Part shown: one piece after another, positions 12,851 to 23,250 of the stretch
How the letters are laid out: the number at the start of each line of letters is the position of its first letter
Position numbering within the stretch: position 1 is the stretch's first letter
Assembly: GCA_037176885.1 (NCBI GenBank)
Contig: JAWWNJ010000010.1
Location: 434,001 to 498,000, forward strand
Direction: 5' to 3'
DNA from: Favolaschia claudopus
Lineage: Eukaryota; Basidiomycota; Agaricomycetes; Agaricales; Mycenaceae
DNA: 64,000 nt
Notes under the pieces: model-generated
The model's database searches: none
Told to the model about the DNA's origin: nothing
Seen by the model: only the letters and a program-made list of their open reading frames with translations
Position numbers and translations under genes: made by a program

Positions 12851-12867
12851 ATTTAATTACTATCCCA

Positions 12868-13823
12868 CTACGATTCAGTATTCGGCAACCTGGGCTTTCC
12901 CGACATATCTAAGGGTCCAAACTCCCAAGATGCGCTATACTTCCTCGAGAACCACCAGCGAATTGCCCACTTCAGTGGTGTAGGGAACGGTGGGAACCAC
13001 GGTGTGGCGGGATTCCCGCAGACGACACTCAAGGGAAGCGTCGTGTTGAAGTCAATCTTGGCAAGCGCCTGCTTCATGAAGGCGCTGTCGATGTCCTTCA
13101 GCTCTTTCTCCGTGAACACAGCACGCATGCGGCTTGATTCGAGGACGGGAATTTCCTAGAGTATTTGCCGGCGGAAGGACTTTGTGTGAGTGCATTGTCG
13201 ACGAATTGGGCTTCAAATAGACTCACCGCGTTCAAGTGCTCCACCATAATATCGCTGAAGGATTGTATTTTCTCGACAATTAGTGCTCCGTCGTACTTTT
13301 CCTTCCCCGCTCTGACGTCTTCCAGATACGATTTCAGTTGCACGAGTTGCGGAACGAAGGTGTGATGCTGCTCTACGCTTCCAGCTAAGGCGCCCTTCCC
13401 CAATTTCTTCTCCAACTCGCCAAAGTAGAAAGTCTCCTCCAAGTCGTGGTGGTGGTGAATACTGTCGACCTGAAAATACTCATATTATTATATCTCTTCT
13501 GGTGAGCGAATGAAATGCATACCACAGCAAGACTGAATATCACGAAAGGCTCGACTTTCTCCCCAGCAACGGTCGGCGCATAAAGGACCATTGCGTTGAT
13601 GCCTTGGATGAAGGCGTTGTGCGCTGCCGCCATGTTTCTGCGCCGCGCGTTCAGTCGAAGTCAGATGCCGACGCGGAGGTCGAGTGGCTCACATAGCCTG
13701 GTAGTCAAACATATTCTTGAAGTCGCCGGGAGGCAGTTCTAGATATCGTTTCGGAGTCAACGAAGAGGCCCTCGTGGAATCGACTCTGTATCACCCACCG
13801 AGCAGAGGGTATGGAGCCGGCAT
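12868..13823 (-). CDS. Hemerythrin-like HHE-domain protein
   Basis: Five exons on the minus strand (13823-13799, 13738-13693, 13637-13523, 13469-13227, 13155-12868) encode 238 aa. The HHE four-helix pattern is clear: His30 in AAHNAFIQGIN, the HHHHDLEE motif at residues 67-74, HHTF at 97-100, and EHLNAEIP at 139-146. These are the His and Glu/Asp ligands expected for a di-iron or other divalent-cation site. Hemerythrin-like proteins bind O2 or metals; in fungi their cellular role is mostly unknown. The C-terminal part is Pro/Trp-rich and more variable. The start codon lies 15 bases from a 203-base sequence (13839-14041) that is repeated at 15431. The 5' region has therefore been rearranged and the promoter may be altered. 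All splice phases join cleanly, so the coding region looks intact. Confidence 0.85.
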
Positions 13824-13838
13824 CGTGGTGGTCGACTG

Positions 13839-14041
13839 GCAAGGTAGGTCGACGTACTCGTCAGATTTGTAGGAGATGAGGAGGAGGAGATGGGTTTTTG
13901 GGGTGTGTGCGGGGAATGGCCGCCCCGACCGACGCGGCTGGGGCCGGGAGCGATTCGCTCCGGCGCTCCGCGTGGGCTGCAGGAACGGCCAAACCGTACG
14001 CAAAGGACACCGAGGGTCGGAATGAGACCCAGAGCGACCCA
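13839..14041. repeat. 203-base direct repeat, copy 1
   Basis: GC-rich sequence starting GCAAGGTAGGTCGACG and ending CAGAGCGACCCA. It is repeated without a length change at 15431-15633. It abuts the 5' end of the hemerythrin-like gene and may contain its promoter. Confidence 0.9.
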
Positions 14042-14088
14042 GCGTAAAGATAGAATGAGGAAAAGAGCATGAGCGAAGGGTGGGTGGG

Positions 14089-15430
14089 TGACAAAAACAC
14101 CGGTGATAGCGCGAGCGAGGACGGTGCGCTGTCGACGCCGCAACGGACGCGAGAGCGGAAGGAAAAAGAGAATGAGAATGACAGCTGTCATCGCGGATCA
14201 GCTGTCAATGACAATACCACTCTTACGTCACTACCTCACCACCGTTTGTTCCGGACCTCCGGAGGACGTTTTGACAGATGCTGTTAGCTGACATCTCCGA
14301 AACATTCCCTGGAGACCGAAACATCGATTCCCAGACAATCCGTCGGCGATGATGTCCTGGGGACATTCTGCGCTGAAGCTCTCCAGGACATTAGAGCCAG
14401 TTTGCTGACGGCGCTTGCCATAAATAATATTTGAATTGCTTCTTAAATTCGATCAAAATACAAATAAAAAAATGGTATTGCAAGCAACAAAAGTATACAT
14501 TGAGTGGCTACACAAATGATTCTAGGAGGGAGAGGAGAAGAGGAGGGAGAGGAAGTAAATGATAATTTTCCGGAAGATGGAGAGAAAGAGAGGTGGGGAG
14601 AGGGCCGAAGCGTGTTGATGAGAGAGGCTTGGGGAGGACGACGGCAAGGACTTTGATGAAGGTTTGCATGGGTTACACTCTTGAGAAGTTTTCAGCTTGC
14701 GGCCTTGGACTCTTGCGACCGTTGTCTTGCAGTCTCAGCCTTGCACAGTGAGGTTCTTGGATCTTGCGGACTTGCGACTCTTGCCTGAGGTGGAGAGATC
14801 TTCGTGCCACAACGGACTTGAAGAGGCTTGAAGATTGAAGCTTGAAGGGATGTTGAGGAGAGATGACAGTGTCAGAGGCTTCGAGCTTCCTTCTGGGGTG
14901 TCGTGAAAGACGAGGAGTTTGGAGGGGGGATGAGGGAAGAAGACAAGAGAGTGACGTGGCAGCGGAGACCGTAATGACAAACATCACCATTGAATGATGC
15001 CACGTCATGATGCGATGTGGGGACTTCATCGTTTTCTCGAGTTCGACGCCAAATCCAGCAGCAAAAGGTTGCGTCCGCTCGAGGAACTTCATGAACTTCC
15101 TTGGAATACATTGTGCATTCAATACTAAGTCACAAGGAGTTTATTGGGGGATATAGCTACTCCAAATACAGTACTTGTTGAATCAGACGAGCTTAAGATT
15201 CCAGTATATATCTTAAGATTTGAACAACCTTCTAGGATGTCCTTCAACCATCCACAGACTGTCCCAACCACGCTTCTGAGGACATTTCGAAATTGAGAGC
15301 TGTTGGAGCTCGCAAATCATGGTTCCGAGGACATCACACCTCGGACATTATTTTGACATTTGAATAAAATGGTGGTGTACCTTGCCTATCACTCAGCCGC
15401 ACTCGCAAGCTCGTCACGACTGAGCTTGCA
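14089..15430. repeat. 196-base LTR-like repeat, interrupted by a nested element
   Basis: The left part (14089-14236, starting TGACAAAAACACC) and right part (15383-15430, ending GAGCTTGCA) together equal the uninterrupted sequence at 20745-20940, with identical part lengths of 148 and 48. The unit begins TG and ends CA. The interruption is the 1,141-base element at 14237-15377. Confidence 0.85.
14237..15377. mobile_element. Non-autonomous TIR element with 5-base target duplication
   Basis: The insert begins CACCACCGTTT and ends with the near-inverted AAAATGGTGGTG. It is flanked by TACCT on both sides (14232-14236 and 15378-15382). The empty site is present in the same window at 20888-20892 inside the second copy of the host repeat, which fixes the ends exactly. 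Copies of a GAGGACATT/TCCGAGGACAT-type word cluster at both ends. It contains no transposase; short frames inside are not convincing as genes. Confidence 0.85.
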
Positions 15431-15633
15431 GCAAGGTAGGTCGACGTACTCGTCAGATTTGTAGGAGATGAGGAGGAGGAGATGGGTTTTTGGGGTGTGT
15501 GCGGGGAATGGCCGCCCCGACCGACGCGGCTGGGGCCGGGAGCGATTCGCTCCGGCGCTCCGCGTGGGCTGCAGGAACGGCCAAACCGTACGCAAAGGAC
15601 ACCGAGGGTCGGAATGAGACCCAGAGCGACCCA
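15431..15633. repeat. 203-base direct repeat, copy 2
   Basis: Second copy of the 13839-14041 sequence, immediately following the LTR-like unit. Sequence diverges right after the shared CGACCCA end. Confidence 0.9.
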
Positions 15634-18590
15634 ATGGAGCGAAGCTCTAAGAGTCAAAGACTCGCGCGAGGGAAAGAGACGAACCCGAGGTCCCAAAAAG
15701 AGCTGAGAGAGGAGAAAGAATCAAGAGAAAAGGAAGAAAGTGGAAGGCCCGGACTGGAAAATAGCACTAGGATATGTAGCCAAGTTACCGTTACTGCACC
15801 ACACTGCAATTCATGCAAAGGTGGTACATACTGCGGAGGCGAATCATAGATTGTAGAATGGAGGTCAAACGCGAAGGTGTGTCGACGGGCATCCAGGCAA
15901 AAGGCGTGAGAGATCCTTTTGCAAACCGGAAGAATTGAGAGATCAAATTGTCATGCTGCATGGAGAGTTCTTGTAATTGGCCGGCACGATCGTCAAGGAC
16001 AAGCGATGAAGTTGCAGTCGATGCTGAGATGAGTGCGGCGGCTGTTGATGGTTCATGACTTTCATGAACCACGATGAAACAAGAAAGGTGAAAGACTGTG
16101 GATCCTGCGAGATTCCAGCTCGTGCTGATGGAGAATGGCCTCGCAGTATACCAGGAGACACAGGTACAGGTGACAGAGGCGGAGGAGCGCTAGACGCGAA
16201 AATCTGGAGTTGGTGGTGGATATGATCGGCGAATCTACCACGAGTTGTGGCGTGAATCAGTAATCGAGATGGAGGCGTAGACAGAGCTGAAGGAGTGAAC
16301 GATGAGAGCTGTAGGATAGCCAGAGAATTGATGTTAAAAATGGCGATTGGAGCGTCCCAAGCCACGAAATCGAAGGAGGGAGAGGCAAGTTCAAGCAGAA
16401 ACAGATGTTCCGCGACAAGATGGCGAAATGAAAGCATGAGATGGAGGTCCAGGATAAGAGATTGGTGCCTAGAAGTGAAGAAAAAACGAAAAAACGATGA
16501 TCAAGTATTGGTAGCAATGAACACCGAGCTGTCGAGGCGATGAAACGGCCGACAAGAGGAGGAAACTTCGATGGGACGCGGCGTCCTTTAGTGGCACAGT
16601 ATTTCTGCTGCAAGCACAATGAAGAAAGAGGATAAAAATCGGAAGACATGATGCGAATAGAGTGAGTCAGACATCTCGGATGCTAGACTTTGAATCAAGT
16701 GCGACGGTCAACCGAAATATCGGATGATGCGGACATGTCGTCTAAGAGTAGTATTTTAGCCCTCGCGGAGTCGAGCGCTACGGAGGTGTAGAGCGCTGGC
16801 CCGGAATGCAACGGTATGAGGGAAAGGATGTAACAGAGAGAAAGAAATCCGAAATGAAGAACTCGTGATATGAGCCCCAATAGTGTAGCTAAGCGTCCCG
16901 TCGGAGGCAAGCCCGTCGAACTCGCCGTTACAAAATAATGGAGGTCATAAATTGAGATCCAATGCAGCCCTATGAAGCAGTCTGACCGTCTTGACGGAAG
17001 AACACAATCAACTCGCCAACGGTCCGGCAGAAAGTTCAATGAAATTGACGAAGATGCAACTTAATGCAATATGATCGCTGGGTGACCGCACCATCGTGAC
17101 AGTACAAGTGTCTAGTTGAGAGTCTCGGGAAGAGCGGAGGTCGAGAGAGAGAAGAGAAGAAGCGGCCAAATACCAGGTCGCGGGGAAAGCTGACCGTTGC
17201 AACCTAGCCATCTCGACAGATGTTACTCTATCGGGCTGGCGGTTCGCAAGGAGATAAAGATTGAGAGAAATAGAATGAAGTGAGACTGAATACGTGTCCG
17301 ACGTCGACAAGCACCCTAACCGTTCGGTAGAGGTAATTCCTTCAACCCGTGTCCGTGAAAGAACTGGGGAAATAGAAAAATGCGAAGTGAGGAGTGAAAT
17401 GATTCAGCAGCCTAGAATTCGGGAAATATTCCACATCGAGCACAACGGAATGGCACGAAACCAGCATGCGATTGGAAGGAGAAGATCCCGGGAAATTGTA
17501 ATCGCATCAAAGCACGAAGGGATTGGAGGTTGAGCAAGACCGAGAAGTGACGCGTAAAGCGATCCCCAGGAAACTAAGGGAAGCAATACACGCAGCACGA
17601 CATATCTCGGTGACCCAACAATTTGAGAATGATATCGGGCCAGCGCGATAGCCTCAAACCACTCCGAAAAAGTGAACAACAAGAAACCACAAAATTAGCC
17701 AGCCCATTCGCCCGTAAAACCTGAACACGGAGGTACGCCGGCGCAAAATATTCCAGACCTCGGACTGCCTCGACGAAGATATCTCCCCTGAGGCCTGGCG
17801 CGATGCCTGAGAAAGAAGAGGTTGCGGAAACGAGATGGCGCGGGGCTCAACATCGAAACGGACGTGCCGAGCGCAACACGGGCCAGCAGCCTAATAAACA
17901 TCTCGACGGAGTCATCTCCGTTGAGCCCATACAGTAGCCTTGAGCCACTAAGAAAGAAGAGAAAATTGAACGAAACGTGCCGTCTCAACGATTGGGGTTT
18001 CGGCGAGTCAACATGACAGCCCCAATCGCCCAGGCGCCCAGGATTGATGAAGAAAAAGAGAAAAAGAGAATAAGAAAATGAAGACGCACCGCCACAAGAT
18101 TAATTGGCTGAGCAGAGTTCTCCGCCGAGTTGTTGCCAGAGTCGTCTCGTATAGAGACAATAAGTAGTGGGAGCTGAGGAAGAGGAGGAAGGCATTGTGA
18201 GTCCCTGGACAGAGGCCATGAAAGGGTGATGAAAGGAGAATGAAGTGAATGTGGATGGTGTATGAAGATTATCATGGGATAGATGGAATGACGATGTATC
18301 GCTGGGTAAAGGCGAATGAACACGGCAGAAGAGAAGAAGGAGAGGTGATGAAATGGATTTCTGGAGAATGTATCGAGCATGAAAATGAAGAGAGGATGAG
18401 ATAGATGTGTCGCAAAACGAGGATGATGAGGGTAGCATATCAGGATGTACACGTCGATCACGAATGCGTCTGTACTAGCGACAATGTTGCACGATTGAAT
18501 TGGGGATAAGAGAGGATGAAGGATCCAGGATAGAGGATACAGTGGGATGCACGCCGTGAATGCGAGCGCACCTGCACCGCAGAGGATAGA
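15634..18590. other. Gene-poor stretch, no gene supported
   Basis: The minus strand has several short hydrophobic frames (for example at 16695-17039 and 17404-17682) that look like single membrane segments. I could not join them into a protein with a recognisable family pattern. Decayed membrane-protein exons are possible. No bounded repeat was found. Confidence 0.4.
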
Positions 18591-19181
18591 GTATAGATGG
18601 GAAATGAGATACAATGAGAGCCGCCGTCCGAGGACAAACAAATCTGCACCGTCAAAGGATAGAAGATAGATTCTTTCAGTGAGATCGCCGTCGAAGACGA
18701 ACGAATCTGCACCATCAGAGAATAGTGGTATGATAGAGGGTCGAGAATGGAGCATGTAGAATGATGGAGGATAGATCGTTGATTGGGGATGTGAGATACG
18801 CGTCGTCGATGGCAAGCGCATCTGCATCGCAGCGGATAGAGGAAGGTCATTCAATGAGATAGGTCGCCGAAGACGAACAAACCATGCAAGATGGGCGGCA
18901 TACCGCAGTGGATGATAGAGTACGGAGGCACGAGATAGGGTGCATCGTCATGCGAGGAAAGATGGGCGGCGTCCCGCGATGAAGGATGGAGTGCCGAGGC
19001 ACGGGATAGATTGTTGAATGGGACCGTTGTCAAAGACGAACGCATCTGGATCGACGAGGATGGAAGATAGATCTTCAGGTGAGATCGTCGCCTAAAGCCG
19101 ACGCATCTGCACCGTCAGCCGAAGAATAGTTCAGTGTGATACGACGTCAAAGACGAATGTAGCTGCACCGAGGAAAATAGC

Positions 19182-19485
19182 GATGATAGAACAGTTAGTT
19201 GGGCGCGGGGTCAACCGGCCAACCTCACTGCGATGATGGAACAGTTAGTTGGGCGCGGGATCGACCGGCCAACCTCACTGCGATGATGGAACAGTTAGTT
19301 GGGCGCGGGATCGACCGGCCAACCTCACTGCAAGTGATAGAACAGTTAGTTGGGCGCGGGATCGACCGGCCAACCTCACTGCAAGTGATAGAACAGTTAG
19401 TTGGGCGCGGGATTGACCGGCCAACCTCACTGCGGCGATAGAACAGTTAGTTGGGCGCGGGATTGACCGGCCAACCTCACTGCAG
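19182..19485. repeat. Tandem array, six copies of a 50-52-base unit
   Basis: Each unit contains AACAGTTAGTTGGGCGCGGG followed by a CCGGCCAACCTCACTGC segment. Copies differ by only a few bases, mainly in the linker and at one C/T site. Confidence 0.9.
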
Positions 19486-19490
19486 AGCGA

Positions 19491-20000
19491 AGATAGAGGC
19501 TTGATTGTGCCGTCAAGGACGAACACAACCTCACCGGGATAGAGGCTACGTTGCACCGTCAAAGACAAGTACAATTTCACCGAGATAGAGGCTAGGCTGC
19601 ACCGTCGGAAACGAACACAGCTTCACCGGGATAGAGGCTAGACTGCGTCGTCAAAGACGAGCACAATTTCACCGAGATAGAGGCTAGGCTGCACCGTCGG
19701 AAACGAACACAGCTTCACCGGGATAGAGGCTAGATTGCGTCGTCAAAGACGAGCACAACTTCACCGGGATAGAGGCTCCATCGCGCCGTCAAGGACGAAC
19801 ACAACTTCACCGGGATAGAGGCTAGGTCGCGCTGTCAAGGACAGACACAACGTCACCGAGATAGAGGCTAGGCCGCGCTGTCGAAAGACGAACGCAACCA
19901 CACCGAGATAGAGGCTTGATTGCGCCGTCAAGGACGAACACAACCTCACCGGGATAGAGGATCCGTCGCGCCGTCAAAAGACGAGCACAGCTTCTCCGAG
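19491..20000. repeat. Tandem array, about eleven copies of a 46-base unit
   Basis: Each unit starts GATAGAGGCT, passes through a GCGCCGTCAAGGACGAACAC-type block and ends CTTCACCGG or CACCGA. Copies alternate between two subtypes, consistent with higher-order duplication. Confidence 0.85.
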
Positions 20001-20744
20001 GATAGATCTTTAAGTGAGATCGTCGTCAAAAACGAACGCGTCTGCACCGTCAGAGGATAGAAGATAGATAAATGATATATGGGATCGAAGAGGAACGCGT
20101 CTGCACTGAGAATGATAGAGGCTACACTGCTGAAGATAGAATATAGATTGTTCCGCAAGATGCGCCGTCAAAAACGAACATCTCTGCACTGAAGGTGATA
20201 GAAAATCGATCGTGACGTGTACACCGTCCATCGCGGGCACACCGCGACGACTATTCCAGGACTCTGATGTACAACATTGGAGTGCCAGAAGTGTCGCCAG
20301 AGTGGTCCAGCGAGTGGAAGGAGGGCGAAGAAAGAATGAAAGAAAAGGAGAGTGAATGGATAACACACTATTAGCATATTTTCCCGTGTTCTATTAACGA
20401 GTTACGGGCCCGGCAATCCCATGCTTTTTGACGAACAAACGGTGGTCGCTGAAACAGATCTTGGGGAGATCGCCATGGACGAGACAGAGGTAGAGCAACG
20501 AATGAACGTGAAGAAGGGAGAAGTATCATTCAGTCATGAGCCAGAATGTGGTAGAGAAGCGCTGAGGGGTCGGTTCCATCCCATGTGAAGCTGGAATGCA
20601 CGGGAGAGTTGAGAACGGGAGCTGGTCCTAGATCGAGTACCCTGTACGACGAGGTCTGACATGAAGTCGAGACATGCCCGACATGAAGTCAAGGGCCCGA
20701 GAGAGGATGGGCTATGAGAGAAGACCGAAGAGGTCCGAATGTCT

Positions 20745-21049
20745 TGACAAAAACACCGGTGATAGCGCGAGCGAGGACGGTGCGCTGTCGACGCCGCAAC
20801 GGACGCGAGAGCGGAAGGAAAAAGAGAATGAGAATGACAGCTGTCATCGCGGATCAGCTGTCAATGACAATACCACTCTTACGTCACTACCTTGCCTATC
20901 ACTCAGCCGCACTCGCAAGCTCGTCACGACTGAGCTTGCACAAAGCTTGTTTAGACGCCCGGTATATAAGTCAGTCCCGGTTTGTCCGCGACTAGGACGC
21001 GGCCATCAGGAGACAATTTTGGGACAGGATTGAGATCGAGACATCTATC
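20745..21049 (+). repeat. LTR-like sequence, uninterrupted copy (possible solo LTR)
   Basis: Bases 20745-20940 equal the LTR-like unit found interrupted at 14089-15430. The sequence then continues through a TATATAA box at 20963-20969 to a CA-ending CATCTATCA near 21049. A TG...CA form and an internal TATA box fit an LTR, but no target duplication could be confirmed and the true right end is uncertain. It lies about 300 bases upstream of the prenyltransferase gene. Confidence 0.5.
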
Positions 21050-21258
21050 AGTGAGTACTCTCTATCACCGACGCGACCCTACGCAGAATCTAGAGATTTT
21101 CTCTGCCGAATGACCGAAGCTTCATCTGCCGGTCACTCACCGGCCAGGACGGATGATGAGACGAACGGAGGGACATTTCCTGATTTCGTGTCGCCTTTCA
21201 TGATCCTCTCCAGGGCCATGCTTGTCACAGCTAGGTGGTTGGGGTCCTCGCGTCTTTT

Positions 21259-21264
21259 TATAAA
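21259..21264 (+). promoter_or_regulatory. TATA box candidate of the prenyltransferase gene
   Basis: TATAAA follows a T-run, 91 bases upstream of the proposed start codon at 21355. It lies downstream of the LTR-like repeat, so the gene appears to have its own core promoter. Confidence 0.35.
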
Positions 21265-21354
21265 CCTGTCGGGTCAAAATCCGTACTTTTCAAACAGACT
21301 CGTTTTGCATTCGCTCTGCCAGTGCTGATCATATTTGCCCTTTGACTCTCTCCC

Positions 21355-22825
21355 ATGCCTAGCGTGTCGACTCTGGTATATCTATCTTGACTCATCTACA
21401 AAGCAGAGATCATCTGAACGCCGACGTTCGGTTAGATCGAGCTCAGTCGTGTGGATAGATTTGCGGGAACGATGATTCTTTTCTGGCCGTTTGGTGAGCG
21501 TTGCATATCTTCATGGACCGCCGTTTCTCAGTTGGGCTTTTCAGCGTGGTCATTGACCATGTCCGCCACGCGCCATGACGCCCCCCTCGAAGATTATCTA
21601 CTGGCCCTTATTTCCGGATTCGTGGGGGCATGTCTTTTACATAGGTGATTTCAAAAATGCGCACACTTCTTCATGGTGCTCTTCACTTATCCTTTTCTCC
21701 TCAGTAAGTCGCCATCCGAGCGATTCTCTGATTCAATCAACGGAATTACTTTCACTAGGTGGCGGTTGTATTTGGAACGATATAATCGATATGGACTTGG
21801 ATGCTCAAGTCGGTTCGTATTGCAACTGTGGTTCTTGACCGTTGAATGACGAAAGCACAGAGCGAACTAAACACCGGCCTTTGCCCGATGGTCGGATTAC
21901 CGTACCACAAGCCCTGGTATTTTTGTCGATCCATGTCTATCTGCTGTTTGCCATGAGTCGATATCTGAATTCCACCGCGTAAGTAGCATGCCCTCAGTTA
22001 TCTGGCAGCGTGAACTGAGACCGATCTAACAGTTGGACTCTTGCCTTCCTGACTGTCGTCCCGTTTACAGGGATCTATCCGTTCATGAAGGTGCGAAATA
22101 CCATCTGTTCATTTAATTCATTCAGTTTAACATTGATAATCTACCAGCGTATTACTTACTTACCGCAAGTCTGGCTCGGTCGGTTATACTTGTATATTTC
22201 GCAAGAAAGAGGAGCTTGATTCAACACTGCAGGAATCACATTGAACACCCCTATCCTGATCGCGGCAACAATATTCACTAACAAGACGCCAACTGCAGCT
22301 TATATCCTGGCAGCCGGCGGTTGGAGGTATGTGTTTGATCGGAGAATCTTCCGAGACTTATCGCTTCTGGCAGTTGGACAATGTGGTATGGTGTGTGTTG
22401 AGTTTACTTGAAGAATATCTGTTGAATCCGAAGCAGACACTATATACGGCAGCCAAGATAAGAAAGACGACGTGAAAGCCGGGGTCAAGTCGATTGTACT
22501 ATTACTGCAGCGATACACCTGGCTAGCTCTGCTCACTTTTTCTTCTGCAACAACAACGTCTTGGTTGATTTGTGGCCTACTCAACGGCAGCGGCACGCCT
22601 TACTTTGTCGTCAGTGTTGCCGGAGGTGGATTTCTTTTGGCTCGCGATTCATTTACGGTGAACTTGGATGACCCCAAGAGCTGTCTCCGAGCGGTATGTT
22701 CCCCCATTCCCCCAGTGGTCCGTGAGTGAGTTGTGCACTGACTCTCAGAAAAGTTCCAAAACAATGGATTCACGATTGGTCCGATTGTGTTTGCTGGATG
22801 CTTGTTGGACTATTTGTTGCGATAG
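21355..22825 (+). CDS. UbiA-family membrane prenyltransferase
   Basis: Integral-membrane aromatic prenyltransferase with up to eleven exons (21355-21375, 21436-21493, 21545-21644, 21759-21812, 21861-21978, 22033-22090, 22148-22178, 22233-22326, 22374-22390, 22437-22693, 22754-22825). The two Asp-rich diphosphate/Mg sites are present: WNDIIDMDLDAQVERTKHRP (the NDxxDxxxD motif) and MWYDTIYGSQDKKDD (the second DxxxxxxD region). Hydrophobic helices separate them, and DRFAGTMILFWPFAW is the usual first helix. The family moves a polyprenyl chain onto an aromatic acceptor, as in ubiquinone synthesis (COQ2) or fungal meroterpenoid pathways. With a short N-terminus and no obvious mitochondrial presequence, a secondary-metabolism role is plausible. 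One problem: joining exon 3 (ending ...CLLH) to the GGCIWND exon with canonical sites leaves a one-base frame shift. Either a non-obvious splice is used or the gene is damaged there. The first exon is the least certain. Confidence 0.8.
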
Positions 22826-23250
22826 TTGCACACCGAAGAATCCTATAGCTACTTTCGATTCACTCAATTTTCAATTGAAAGTTCGTCCCCATGCTCGGGG
22901 TAGCAGCAGACAGCAGTCCTAGTCGTTGAATCTTTCTTGATCTCGCGTCTAGCTGTCTCACAACCTTGTACCTTGGTTTCAGATGAAGTAGCAACGAACA
23001 CTCAGGCCGTCGTCAAATGATTCCCTCTCCACCACGATTCTTTTCTGCCACACACATGTTCGGCAGTTGCCTATGGGTTTCCCTGTTGGTACCACGCTTC
23101 GGGGGCTCGGTCTCGTTTCGAGTCAAGTAGTTCTTTTGAGATGAAAGCTTGGTGGAAAAACATCAGGCGTGGCGCAAACGTAGATTGAATTGGGGGAAGG
23201 CATTAGAATTTCATGATTAACATATAATACTCGTTAACTCTCTGTTTGCT

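Larger units (their letters stand above)
18591..20210. repeat. Minisatellite tract (degenerate margins)
   Basis: Words such as GATAGAGG, CGTCAAAGACGAAC and GCATCTGCACCG recur every 45-60 bases through this stretch. They are well ordered in the centre (two arrays listed separately) and degenerate toward both edges. Long open frames on the minus strand here are by-products of the repeat. Confidence 0.7.

Noticed and set aside
17985..18854. 289-residue minus-strand frame rich in Ser/His/Leu
   Set aside because: It overlaps the minisatellite margin and its repeated FDGADxFV phrases mirror the DNA repeat rather than a protein family.
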